Source: Chrysochromulina tobinii
Lineage: Eukaryota > Haptophyta > Prymnesiales > Chrysochromulinaceae
Reading direction: 5' to 3'
Assembly (NCBI GenBank): GCA_001275005.1
Contig: JWZX01002383.1
Coordinates: 1 to 24,409 of the forward strand
DNA: 24,409 nt
Position 1 is the first letter of the stretch. Every line of letters starts with the position of its first letter. Positions 8,026 through 18,459 of the stretch are shown here, piece after piece. The notes beneath the pieces were generated by a model. It was given only the letters and a program-made list of their open reading frames with translations, ran no database searches and had not been told where the DNA came from. The position numbers were made by a program, and so were the translations under genes.

Positions 8026-8737
8026 TGCTCCGACGAAAGTCAGATACGAGAGCGCGGCGCAACACCAACAGAAAAGTGAAGTTTCGGATGAAACAGCAGA
8101 ATAAGTTTAGAATAAGTTCAACTTTCACAGACACCCCGGCCATTCAGGCAGTCAGCCAGTGATACCTTACCAGAACCCTAGGTAGCGTAGATAGATCGTA
8201 TCAAGATCGTATCCATAGTGTGCGGCGGCCCCGGGACCGCACCGGCCCCCCGGGCCCGCCCCCCAAAAGTCGCAATCAAGTCCGAAATCTCAAAACCACA
8301 CTCACTACAGAAGGAGAAGCAACTACAGGCTTATTTGGAATGCTTAGCCATGATTTACGTGACACAGGGGGTAAGGGGCGAGGGCGGAGGGGGGTGGGGC
8401 GGCAGGGCCAGGGGGGGGCATGAGATAACAATCATAATAATCATAAATCAACGTTCGCGCACCGCGAAATTCCGGATAATTGACGTTATTGAGATATTAG
8501 ATTGCAAACTTTGCTCTTTGCAGATTGGACCCGAGCCCGCGCCGTGCGCGGCCGCATGCCGCGCACAATCCGGTGTAACGCTCTCGCAAAACCGAACCTG
8601 TGAGCACTGAGCAAGATACTCAAAAGAACCAACGGCTCGTGCCATGCGTGCGCGGCCGGGCGCCCACGTATGAATCTCAGTCGACTCGTACGTATCTCAG
8701 TACCCTGGACGCTGCTACGCAGCACTTGATTACGGAT
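8026..8737. other. intergenic spacer with GC-skewed tracts
   Basis: About 710 bp between two minus-strand genes, serving as 5' flank of the EF-hand gene and 3' flank of the large WW/IQ gene. A C-rich palindromic patch (CCCCGGG, CCCCCCGGG) lies at about 8225-8265 and a G-rich tract at 8367-8418. An AT-rich stretch (8425-8520) follows. A 10-bp direct repeat, AACTTATTCT on minus, lies near 8100-8125. No gene or tRNA is visible. Confidence 0.5.
8367..8418 (+). other. G-rich tract, possible G-quadruplex
   Basis: Several runs of three or more G in about 50 nt on the plus strand (GGGGG, GGGG, GGG, GGGGGG, GGGG, GGG, GGGGGGGG), with short loops. It lies between the 3' end of the large gene and the promoter side of the EF-hand gene. 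The folding potential is inferred from run spacing only. Confidence 0.5.
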
Positions 8738-10184
8738 TCATCTCAATAAGTACTTGTTGACGATGCTACTGCTGGCAGGCGCAGTCGGCTCGCCGCTGAG
8801 CAAGCTGGGGTTCGTGCGCGCGATGCTTTCGGTGCCCATGAGCCTTACCTGCGGGTGCGAGGGCGCACGACTCATCTTGATTTGCGACTTGATGAAGTCG
8901 TCGACGGGGTGGCCCCACTGCGAGGTGCCACCTATGCGGTTGTGCCAAAAGTGCGCGCCATTCTCGTCAGCTGGGTGCTCGACGTGCACCCAGCCGACGG
9001 GCACGGGCAGCGAGAGTGCGAGGTCGGCCAGCCACGTGAGCTCGATTTCGGTGATCGGGTGCAGCTGGTAGGCGCGGGCCGTCTCGAGCGTCTGGGACAC
9101 GGCGCGCGGTGCCGTCGCGATCGCAGTGGCAAGCAGCGGCTTGTACTGCGCGTAGAGCTGCGCCAGGAAGGCTGCACGCAACTCCTCGTCTGGTGGTCCC
9201 CATTCCTTTCGCTTCGCCTGCTTCACGACCTCTCTCACGTCCTTTGCGGAAGGAGCGGTACTGAGCGCTGGAGCGGTCGCGGATGCCGAGGAGCCGTCAA
9301 CACCCGTGGACGTGCTGTCCGACGGCGGCGGCACGAGCAAACCGGTGTGTTCCACGTCCTTGAGCGCGTCATACAAAAGCTGGTGCAGCGAGTGACAGCG
9401 CGCGCCCGTGGCAAAGTTGTGGTAATAGAGCTCGCCTTCGCGGTCGGCGAAGAGCATCCACTGGTCACCAACCGTCTGCAGATGGCGTGCCCAATACTGC
9501 GCCGCATCCGCCGGCGGTGTGTCTGCTTCGATCTCACGCCGGCGGCGCGTGCGGTAGCGCTCCTGCTTGATGGCGCGCGCAAAGTGGCCGAAGAGCGGGT
9601 GGAGCGGCTGAGGCGTCGCATCAGGCACCTGCTCCACATACTGGACGACACCGTTGAAGAGGACCTCCTGCCAGCCGCCGGGCAACGGTGCCCGGCACAG
9701 CTCGACGACGAGCGGCAGCAGGAAGAAGTCGTTCGCGCGGTTGCTCAGGTCGACCCCAAGGCGCCCAGCCATCGCCGCGATCACAGGGGGCTCGAGCAGC
9801 GTGTCGGCGTGACCGTCGACACCAGCCCTCAGTGCCGCTTCGGAGCGCGCGATGGCCGCGGCCACGTCGGGCGGCATCCCAAAGGGCCCGAGCACCGTCG
9901 CCGCCTTGGCCTCGTCGACTTTCGCCCTGGGCGACTTGCCTTTCTTGACGTTCGCCAGCCCCTTGGGAGGCAAGGGCTTGGCCACCTTCCCAAAGGCGAG
10001 GGGCTTACGCAAGCTTGTGGTGCGCAGAGCGAAGGCCGCAATCGCCGCCGTCGACGCCGACGGCTCCGGCAGCTTCTGCGCCGCCGAGTCTTCTGCAGCC
10101 GGCAGCGTCAACGCGTCGTCCTCTCCGAGTGCCAGCAACTGCGCACCCTCAGCACCCTCCTCGTCCTCGTCGTCCTCGCCGGCG

Positions 10185-10221
<37 letters not shown>

Positions 10222-13200
10222 TCGCGAGCGTCGTCGCGAGCGTCGTCGCGAGCGTCGTCGCGGGCGTCATCGGCCGTTCCACACCATCTTCGACGACGAG
10301 CACATTGGTCTCATGCCCCTGCCGGGCTCGCTCCTCGCGGGCGAGTGCTGCCACCCCTCCGCGCATGAGCGTGCGACGAGGCGTCATGACAAGCAGTGCC
10401 TTGAGCTCTCCCCATTCGCCGCCGCGGAGGCCCCCTTGCAGGTTCAGGTCGGCGAGCTCGTCCGCATCGCGCTGGCCAATCTCGTCCGCCATCGCGGCCG
10501 TTACCTGGCGCATAGCCTTCGCGTGCCCAAGGATGAGCGGCCGGCAGAGCGGCTCGAGCGAGCGCGGCGGTCCGATCAAGGGCAGTTGCACGGGCGAAGC
10601 ATGAGCATCGTGCCACGCGCGCAGATAGCCGAGGCCCATCTGAACCTCCTTAAGCGAGGCGATGCTCATCTTGCGGTACTCCACGACCGACGCGAGCCTG
10701 TGCAGGTGCTTGGACAGTCGACTGCGCCGATCCGCGAGGGCGACCTCAAGCGCATCAAGTGCCGCCTGCGAAAACTCGGCCTGACCTGCCAGCATACGAT
10801 GCACGCAGTGGATGTACCGGTGACGGGCCAGCACTGGCGGGCGGCGCAGTGCGCAGTAGGCGCAAAACTGCCCCGGCCCGGCAGGCACCTCAACGCCCTT
10901 GTTCCACTCCACGTCCACCTCGGCGGGGTCGCCCGGGCAGTGGAGGGGTGGCCAATTAGTGGTCCGACGCAGCCGTTGGATGGCATCCAGCTTGCCGCGC
11001 AGGTTGTCGCGCCGCATCTTCGCGTACGTGAGGCGTCCCTTGAGCGTCCCGAGTGCTGTGAAGGAGACGTGACGCCGACCGCGCCGCGGGATAGAGGGCG
11101 ACTGCAGCTTGCGCTCATTGTACTTGGCGGGCGGCGAGTCAGTGTAACGGTAGTGTTCGTCGGACTCCGCGGCAGCAGCGTCGGACTGCTCGCTGCTCGA
11201 CTTGGCGACCAGTTTTCGGAAGGTGGCAGCGGTGTTCGGGGGTCGACCACTCGCGGTAGAAGGTGGTTGCCTCGCGTCCGCGGTGGAGGGCGGTTGGTGC
11301 GTGGCGATCGCCTGACGTAGCGCGTCGACGTCCCCAGCCACGGGCGCGGGCGAGGACGAGCGCGCCGAGACGAGGGCAGCCACCTCGGTCTTGTTGACCT
11401 CGACGAAAAAGGCAACCTCATCTAGTGAAAGCAGCCGACGCACCGTGCGCAGCACCTCCTGAGGGTGCACCGGTACGCTCGCGAGCGCCTCCTTGTCTGC
11501 CTTGCGCACGTGCTGGAGGTTCGCCAGGTACTCGCACGTCTGCTGATACTCGCGCTCCGTGGCCTCCACGAAGGCGGCGATCGGCGGCGAGTGCTCATGC
11601 AGCTCGAGCTTCGTCGGAACGTGAAACTTGACACTTCCGATCGCTATGGCGGCTACCTCGAGCGCGGCTGCGGTGGACGTCATGCCACCGTTGAGCCGAC
11701 CCGAGGTGAACTCGATGAGGATGGCTCGGGCGAGATCCTCCGGCTCGCCGTCCATCGGGTGCCGTGTCCCTTTGCTCAGGTGAGCGAGCACAGTGAGTGT
11801 TTGCCTGCCCTTGCCGCCGCTGCTTTCCTCGTCGCGGGTCGCGGCCCAAGAGGCCACGTGGAAGCACTCGTCGGGCACGCCCATCCACTGGGCCACATCT
11901 TCCAGAACCAGCTTGGCGACCTTGCCGTCGGGGCGCGCGGCTCCCGGAATAGAGAGTGCCACCTCGAGCGCCACCTTGGGCACCGTCGCGTGCTGTGCGC
12001 GTATCGCAGCCAGCTGTTCCTCAGCGCCGCACACCTCCGCCATCGCCTGCTTGCACACGCGGTACGCGATCTTGGTATGAGCAGTCGCGATGCAGTGGCC
12101 GAGCACTTCGGTGCGCCGCCGCTCGAGTCGCGTCGCTTTGATCCCAACGAGTGAGTCCACCACAGCGTCCAAGGTACGCAGCGCGCCTTCCACCCACCAC
12201 AGCGCGATCTGCAGCGCCTCGCGCCGCTCGGTAGAGTCCTCAAAGCGCACCGCCGCCGCGCCCACCTCCTTCTCCTGCGTGCGCCGCTCGACCGCCAAAT
12301 GGTGGACCGCCGCCTCCGGGATTCCCGCCACCTGCTTGAGCTCACCGTCGGCGGCGGCGGCGCCTTCTTCGCCAGTCGCCGTCGCCGTCTCAGTCGCCGG
12401 CGCCGCGGCGTGGCGCGAGAGCAATGAGGAAGCGAGCGCGAGCGCAGTGGACGCAAAGGCCTCGTTCTTGATCGCACCCCAACACTCTGCGCGCGCGGTG
12501 CTCAGAGCCAACTTTCGAATCTCGAGTCTCTCCTCCATGTCCGCGAGTCGCTTGCGTAGGAACTCGACGTGGCCGGCCAACCAGACGGTGACGATGAACG
12601 CGCTCGGGCGCAGGAGCTCGATGAGCTCGAGCGCGCCGCGCGTGCGGTGCGCCTCCTGGAGGCTCTCGTTGTACTGCTCCTTGCTCAGCTCGTACGCGCG
12701 GCGGGTCTTCTCGAGCTGCGCCTGAGCTCCGGAGAGCACGAGCGTGTACTCGAGACGACGCTTGGCGAGCGCCTCGAGCGAGTTCTGATGCTTGACGAGC
12801 TCCACGATGGCAAGGTCGCCCTGCACCTGCCAGAGCTTCTTGAGCGCGCTCAGCTGGTGCGCCTCCGAGCCGTCGAGCCGGTCGATCTCGAGCTTCATCT
12901 CGGTCAGTGCGAGCCGCAGCTGCCGACGGTGCTCACCAAGCCACCGCAGCAGCGGACGTCCCAACGGCGAGAGTCGCGAGTCCGAGTACCATGACGTGCG
13001 CATGTGCCAGTGGGAGAGGAGCGTGGCGGTGCAGAAGCGTTTCGCGCGGAAGCGGCTCTGGATGGAGGTGCATCCGAGGCTCAGACGGGCATTCTCGCCG
13101 CTGTTCATTTGGCGAGTCAGCATCTTCTTCTCCTGCCGTGCGCGGCGCGTGCGCCGGCGTGCCATGCGCACACGCATGAGGCATTGCAGCGGGAGGGCGC

Positions 13201-14758
13201 TCATCTCTCGCGAGCGCAGCTCACGCACGGCCGATCGGACGGCCACCCAGCGCCGCCGGACTAGAGCCACTCGCCGCTCACGCCGCGCCTGCTCATCGGC
13301 CTTCTTCTTAGCCGCGGCTTCCTTGGCCGACCGGTCGGCGGCAGTGGACTTGTGATGCGACTTGATGAGCGAGGCGAGGATGTTCGCGTTCGCCGACACT
13401 TGCAGCTGTATGCGGTTGCGGTACGAGCGCTGGATGAAGATGATCGAGGCGAGCTCCCGCTGTTTGCGCCGCTGCTTGAGGCGCCGCATGAGCGCGAAGG
13501 AGTTGTAGAGCGATTGAATCTTGATCGCTGAGGTCGTACAATCGCTGTTGCGCGAGAGCTTGTACTTGTAACCGCCCGGCGCGCCATAGAGGAGCACCTC
13601 CATCTCGCGCCCATGGACGTTCTTGGGGCTCTCGAGCTCGCTCAGCAGCTGCGCGGGCGGCGGCTGGCTCACGTCGAAGCCATACACCGCGGCCTCTTCC
13701 AAGATGATCTCCTGCGCCGCGCGCATGCGCACGAGGTCCACGGGCGCATGGAGCCGTTCTGCGTCGAACCACCACTCCTGCTCGGTCCACGCGCCGTCCG
13801 CGTTGCCCTTGTCGACGGTGGGCGGCCGGCGGAGCGACACGTCGCGCGTCACCTTCTCCATATTGGTCGGCAAATAATGAAACCACGAGAGGAGCAGCGG
13901 TGTGCTCAGCGTCGGCAGAGGTGCGTACCTCAGGTCGGTGCGCATCTTGAGCAGATAGTTGCACCCCATCCACATGAAGGGTTCATGGGCCGACGGTGGG
14001 CGCCCCATTCCCTTTTTAGGCGCGCGCGGCTTGGGCGGCGGGGCGCCGTGATCGACCGCCGCCGCCTCCTCCGCCTTTGCTAGTTGCTTAGACTTGGCGA
14101 CAGCGGGGCTGTCGCCTGAGCTCCCCGCGGAGATGGACTGGCGGGAGGTGAGCAGGCGCGGCGAGGGCGGCGGCAGCGGCGCGCCAATCCGCTTGCGCCA
14201 CAGCTGGATGAGCTCCACCACGGTGGTCGAGTGCACGCGCAGGCGCGCGAGCAGCCAAGCGAGCTTGGCGCGGCCGCGACGAAGCACGGGCAAGGGCAGC
14301 GAGCGCGCGCTGCCGCGGATGAAGCCCATTGAGGCGAGGAAGGTGCGAATATTCTGGAGCACACGCTCGCGCGCGTCGATCACCTTGAGCACGTCGCGAA
14401 AGTCGGTCAAGTACGGCACGCTGACAAGTGGCGCGGCCATCTCGAGCGAGAAGACGTCGTCCGAGGTCTCGGAGAGCGGCTGTTGCTCCGACTCGCTGAG
14501 CGAGTGCAGCAGCTCCGTCATGCTGCGCGTGCGCTTGTCTCGCTTGCTGGGCAGCACCGCGCGGGCTCCGTAGTGTGACGACGGCTTGCTGGGCAACACC
14601 GCTCGGGCTCCGTGTAGCGACTGCAGCCTCGGGCTGACGCCCAAGTGCTCGGGCGCGTCGGGCGCGTCCGCGGCCGTCGCATCAAGGCGCGGTGAGACGA
14701 TCACGGGGAGCCGACGCGGAGAGACGCGGCGCGGCGGCCAGTGCTGGTCGCGCATCAT
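8738..14758 (-). CDS. large IQ / coiled-coil / CEP164-type WW-domain protein
   Basis: 2006 aa, start ATG at 14758 (a second Met follows at once). The N-terminus is disordered and Ser/Pro/Arg-rich, with a repeated GARAVLPSK motif (50-72). Calmodulin-binding IQ-like motifs lie at about 411-431 (IKIQSLYNSFALMRRLK), 439-452 (IFIQRSYRNR), 521-540 and 564-575. Long charged helices, probably coiled coil, cover roughly 600-770. A Cys/His cluster (CAYC...H...HCVH) lies near 1296-1320. Then comes a (T-T-L-A)n and 12-proline stretch and three C-terminal modules. The last (about 1902-1960, TEIELTWLADLALSLPVPVG then W..FWHNRIGGTSQWGHPVDDF) closely resembles the helical lead plus WW domain at the start of CEP164. 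Two earlier ones (about 1654-1733 and 1765-1795) are degenerate. CEP164 acts at centriole distal appendages in ciliogenesis, so a basal-body role is likely by inference. Orthology is not proven, since the order is reversed. Confidence 0.8.
10185..10269. repeat. GGC triplet run and 12-bp tandem repeat inside the WW/IQ gene
   Basis: Twelve GGC triplets (10185-10220) encode 12 consecutive prolines on minus. Next to them, copies of GTCGTCGCGAGC (10221-10269) encode TTLATTLATTLAT. All units are multiples of three, so length variation keeps the frame. It forms a flexible low-complexity linker between the middle and the C-terminal WW modules. Confidence 0.85.
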
Positions 14759-15102
14759 TTCGAAGGGCGTCCACTTCGTCGAGACGTCAGTGAACGAAGT
14801 CGGGAGTCTTCAAACTGATAAGTCGAGGGTGCCAACACGACGCTTTTTCGACAGGGATGCCTGGTCAGGGGCGAATCAAGGGGCGGGTCAGGGGCGGGGG
14901 CCGGGGGCGGCCGGGGAACGATGCGCGCCATCGCGGTTTCACGCCCTTGTTTAAGGGAAATCAACATGTTCTGAACTTCTATCATGTCTACTATTTTTAA
15001 CTTTTAAGACTTGTGTATAGAACGAACAGTGGAACTCCGAACCGCCGAATAAAGCTGAGCGAATGACGAGAGACAGGATCGATGATGTGGAAAATTGTCC
15101 CT
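14759..15102. other. intergenic spacer
   Basis: 344 bp between the stop of the P-loop gene and the start of the WW/IQ gene, both on minus. The half next to the WW/IQ start is G-rich on plus (14880-14916). The half next to the P-loop stop is AT-richer (around 14955-15060), as expected for a 3' UTR and terminator zone. I see no gene. Confidence 0.5.
14880..14916 (+). promoter_or_regulatory. G-quadruplex-like tract near the 5' end of the WW/IQ gene
   Basis: The G runs GGGG, GGG, GGGG, GGGGG, GGGGG and GGGG within 37 nt, with 1-4 nt loops, satisfy the usual quadruplex pattern. It lies about 120-160 nt upstream of the ATG at 14758, with the G-rich strand being the template strand for that gene. 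Promoter-proximal quadruplex or GC-box elements are common in eukaryotes; function here is inferred. Confidence 0.45.
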
Positions 15103-17808
15103 TTAAAGCACCAGGCTCGCGCGCGAGCGGAGCTCTGGCGAGATTGCTTTCTCGCTCGGCGCTCCCGTGAGCACGACAAAGAGCAGCCCGCGCTTGTGGA
15201 GGATGCGCTTGTGGACCGAGTGCGCGACCACCGATGGCGAGTCCTCGACCATCTCCCGGATCATGAGCTCCGACGCGCTCGTCGGCGCGAGCAACTCGAC
15301 TGCGACCCGCGGCACGAGATCGCGCAGATCGAGGATCTCGTCACGGAGTGAACGAGCGTCGCGGGTGTCGTACAGCGAGCGGTTCATCTTGACTTCAGTC
15401 ACATCCACACGGCGGATGAGCCCCAGCGCGCCGCCCTCGCCGGTGCCGCCATGCGCGACTGGGGGCGCCGGAAGCACGTCCGCGAGCGCATCGAGCAGCG
15501 CTGCCGCGAGCGCCCTGGGGGCGGGCTGGTCCGTGCACAGCACGACGGCCGGAGCTAGTGCATTCGCGAGATAAAGGTCGACGATGAGCCCAAGAGACAA
15601 CAGGGCATCGCCCGGCGGGCTGACTGGTGCGCCCCCCGGGGGGCCGCCCCCCGGAGGCGTGGGGACGCCGGCGCCGTAGCGGGCGCACACTCGAAAGAGG
15701 ATCTGGTCGGTACGAGCGTCGAGTCGTCGACAGTCCATAGGGGCCAAGTTGCCATACGGGCCTGGGCGCAACTCAAGCTCATCAGCGGCGCCGCCACCTT
15801 CGCCGCCCGAGACGGCGCGGGTCCCAATCTCCCCAATCTCCAAGGTGAGGCGTACCGGTCGGCTGAGGAGGCTGGTGTGCTGCGGGCTGGTGGTCTCGTC
15901 GTCGGCCGCGGCCGTTGCAGCCGGATCCGCGCTTGCGACGGTGAGGTGGGTGGTTGAGTAGCCGAGAGCCGCCTCGTCCGGTACAGATCGTTTCGCAACC
16001 TTGGACGCTCGAGACCCGTCGTCGAGCTCGCGCGCCCGATACGGCGCTTGACCTGCGAGCTGCGCGTTGAGCATGGTGATGGCATACGCCGCGACGGCGC
16101 GCAGGAGACGCACGAGCGGACGCACGTCTCCGACGCCGAGGTCGAGACGCATGTCAATGCCGAGGCACTCGTTCGAAGCCGCTGAGGGAGGGGCGCGATC
16201 AGGTGCGCCATGCTCCGCACTAGCGAGACCCTCCGCTATCAGGGTGCGCAGCATGGCGCCGCCCAGGGCAGCGCGCTGGGCGCCGCCGACGGGCTGGATG
16301 GTCACGCACTCAAGCGAGGCGAACAGCGTGCAAGCCTTGAGCGCCGCGGCCGCCGCGTCGCACAGTGTGTAGTTGGAGGTGAAGCATACGATGAGGTCTG
16401 GATGGGCTGCGGACTTGCGGAAGCGCTCGGCGAGAAGCTTGGCGACGGCGAGCTGCGTGCCGCCGGCACCGCCCGATACGGCGCCGTCGTCTCCGCCGGG
16501 CGAGGAGCCCGCGAGCTCGAGCGCCGTACTGGGCGTCCGCCCGCGCGCCCTCTCGGGCGTCTGCTCGGGCGTCTGCTCGGGCGCCGTATCGGGCATCTCC
16601 TCGAGCGCGAGCAGGAGCAGGCGTGGCTCGGTCGCGCTCAGAGGCTCGCGTGCCATCTCGACCACGTGCACCACCGAGAGGTCGTTGTTGTTCGGCCGGC
16701 GCTGGAGCTCTAGATCCAGATGCGCCACCGGCTTGTTGAGGTTTTGCTTGACAAAGGCACCGAGCAGCTCCGGGTGCAGAAAGGCGCGCACGGTGGCACT
16801 GAGGGCGGGTAGGAGGGCGCGGACGATCGACGACTTGCCCGAGCCCGCAGCGCCGTGCAGGTACAGGCAGATGGGCGTCTGCGGCCGCAAGCAGGCACGC
16901 AGCCGGAGCGCTCCATTACGATCGATGAGGCACGACCGGAACCAGCGATGGAGACAGGGCTCAAGGCTCGCCCGGATCTCATCCGACGGGTAGTACTGCT
17001 GCCAGCGGAGCTCCCGCCAGAGGCGCGCCGTCATCGCCTGGCTCAGAAGCTCGACATCTGGCTCGCGCATCAAGCGGCGTAACGCAGGGATCCACGCGAA
17101 GGAGCGCGGACGCTGCTGTGCGTCATGCACGCTCTTGTCGTAGAGGAGCACGGAGAGGCGCACGCGCGAGGGGTGCGGGCTGGTGACCAGCGTCGCATCC
17201 TGCACTTGCACGCCGGTCTCCTCGCAGAAGCGCGCCAGGCACGCATTGGACAACGATGAGTGAGTCGCAAGGAGTTGTTGCCACACGCGTGTGAGCTGCA
17301 GCTCGGTGGCGCCCATGGGCTGGCACGCGGCGCAAATGGCGCGGCGCACAAGGGCGTCCATCTGCGCCTCGGCCTGTGCACCGTCGTCGTCGTCGTTGTC
17401 CACGACTCGTGCGTGCTCGATCGCTTGGCTGGCTGCGGCGTCAAGGGGTGCGAGCGCCTCGGCCAACTCTGCTGTTGGCCTCAGCGTGCGAAAGCGCGAG
17501 GCGAGGCGACGTGCAAGCAGCTGCCGGCGAATGGACTGGAATTTACGCTCCAGGTCGTCGTGGCCGTCGTCCAAACCGCACATGAGGCGCAGCATCCACC
17601 CGTCTGGCGAGGCGGGCGCTTTGTCACCGCCTTCCGGATTGATGAGATAGACTGCAAACCCAGGCGGAGAGGACTGATGCGTGGCCCGCAAACCCGCAGC
17701 GCATAGTAGTTGAACAACCTCGGGAGCCTGCTCAGCGCCGCTGCCCTTGAGGCGCCGCAGTGAGAGGGGCGAATCGAGGAGCGCGACGATGTCCATCGGG
17801 ACTTGCAT
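15103..17808 (-). CDS. orphan P-loop protein, AAA+-like ATPase
   Basis: 901 aa, start ATG at 17808 (MQVPMDIV; the Met at residue 5 is an alternative), stop TAA at 15103-15105. A single clear nucleotide-binding core begins with Walker A GAAGSGKSS (319-327) after strand CLYLH. A Walker B-like LLLLALEEM lies at about 397-405 and a sensor-1-like LIVCFTSNY at 472-480, spacing that fits an AAA+ fold. The 300-residue N-terminal half is helical, with an acidic run DNDDDDG (137-143), and has no domain I recognise. The insert 405-450 between Walker B and sensor 1 contains TPEQ repeats and is likely disordered. The C-terminal third has alternating beta/alpha segments ending LLFVVLTGAPSEKA. Partner and substrate are unknown, and the order of its domains resembles no family I know. 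It lies upstream of, and on the same strand as, the WW/IQ gene. Confidence 0.7.
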   Translation of the reverse strand: MQVPMDIVALLDSPLSLRRLKGSGAEQAPEVVQLLCAAGLRATHQSSPPGFAVYLINPEGGDKAPASPDGWMLRLMCGLDDGHDDLERKFQSIRRQLLARRLASRFRTLRPTAELAEALAPLDAAASQAIEHARVVDNDDDDGAQAEAQMDALVRRAICAACQPMGATELQLTRVWQQLLATHSSLSNACLARFCEETGVQVQDATLVTSPHPSRVRLSVLLYDKSVHDAQQRPRSFAWIPALRRLMREPDVELLSQAMTARLWRELRWQQYYPSDEIRASLEPCLHRWFRSCLIDRNGALRLRACLRPQTPICLYLHGAAGSGKSSIVRALLPALSATVRAFLHPELLGAFVKQNLNKPVAHLDLELQRRPNNNDLSVVHVVEMAREPLSATEPRLLLLALEEMPDTAPEQTPEQTPERARGRTPSTALELAGSSPGGDDGAVSGGAGGTQLAVAKLLAERFRKSAAHPDLIVCFTSNYTLCDAAAAALKACTLFASLECVTIQPVGGAQRAALGGAMLRTLIAEGLASAEHGAPDRAPPSAASNECLGIDMRLDLGVGDVRPLVRLLRAVAAYAITMLNAQLAGQAPYRARELDDGSRASKVAKRSVPDEAALGYSTTHLTVASADPAATAAADDETTSPQHTSLLSRPVRLTLEIGEIGTRAVSGGEGGGAADELELRPGPYGNLAPMDCRRLDARTDQILFRVCARYGAGVPTPPGGGPPGGAPVSPPGDALLSLGLIVDLYLANALAPAVVLCTDQPAPRALAAALLDALADVLPAPPVAHGGTGEGGALGLIRRVDVTEVKMNRSLYDTRDARSLRDEILDLRDLVPRVAVELLAPTSASELMIREMVEDSPSVVAHSVHKRILHKRGLLFVVLTGAPSEKAISPELRSRASLVL

Positions 17809-18269
17809 CCCGCTTCCGGATGTTCAATAACGTGTTCGCACTTGTTGTGCACCCTTTCGTATGGCTGAGGGGGAGCCGCTTCGTGTATGCCGGAGTATTT
17901 CACTTGCCTTCGCCTAATTAGTTTCTCAATCACCGAGGCGGCCCGACTATATGCAAGGCACATTGGACCTCAGCAAGCGGCCGCAGAGATCCAGAGAAGG
18001 CGGCGGAGGAAAGAGGAAAGAAAAGGTGATCACCGCAAAGGGCCTACCTTCTTGGAAACAGTTGCTGGGACAGTAAGAACAAGCGCATTGTTGCGCAGAA
18101 GCTCTCGAACCAAACGCGAGGGCGCAGTCCGACAGCACGGATGTCGATCCCAGGGGATCCCAGCCGCCTCCCAAGATCCAAATCAACGCCGGCAGCGCGC
18201 GCATGCTCCGCGTCTCATTTGGGGTCATGTAAGGTGTGTGAATTCTGAGCGGGCAGTAACAGTGCCGTA
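17809..18269. other. left part of a long divergent spacer
   Basis: About 460 bp upstream of the P-loop gene. An ATG at 17887 opens a 127-codon plus-strand frame with a basic run (RRRRRKEERK), but it has no third-position bias and overlaps the presumed promoter. On minus, a frame from 17963 gives a protein-like segment (MCLAYSRAASVIEKLIRR) out of frame with the P-loop gene; it may be an unspliced upstream exon or chance. No gene is called. Confidence 0.4.
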
Positions 18270-18306
18270 GCACCGGTTATCGCGTCTGTCGTGTTAACGT
18301 TCACAC
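18270..18306 (+). repeat. 37-bp dispersed upstream element, copy C
   Basis: The third copy, plus strand, begins GCACCGGTTATCGCG and ends GTTAACGTTCACAC. It points toward the kinesin gene, whose ATG is about 950 nt away. With copy A it also shares upstream GGGCAGTA and ACAGTGC, with A carrying six extra bases between them, so these two copies descend from a longer unit. Confidence 0.7.
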
Positions 18307-18440
18307 AACCAAAGCATTCACGAATCACGATTAGTGCGTCATCCGCTCCGATTGGCCGTCGAGGTGACCGACATTTGTACTCGCGACCATGCGTACTTTC
18401 CCCACCCTTTACATCCGCCCCCCCCCAGGAATAGGGGGGG

Positions 18441-18459
18441 TCAAGTTCAAGTTCAAGTT
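18441..18459. repeat. TTCAAG hexamer array, left
   Basis: Three copies of TCAAGT/TTCAAG directly after a run of seven G. It is the inverted partner of the longer array at 19092-19137. Confidence 0.85.

Noticed and set aside
8855-11320. An 821-codon open frame on plus opposite the WW/IQ gene
   Set aside because: It is a shadow of the GC-biased coding strand: its peptide is Arg/Gly/Leu-rich without domains, and the minus-strand protein has IQ and WW motifs.
17481-17963. Minus-strand frame with protein-like start upstream of the P-loop gene
   Set aside because: It is out of phase with the P-loop gene, and I could not define a convincing splice pair, so no upstream exon is called.
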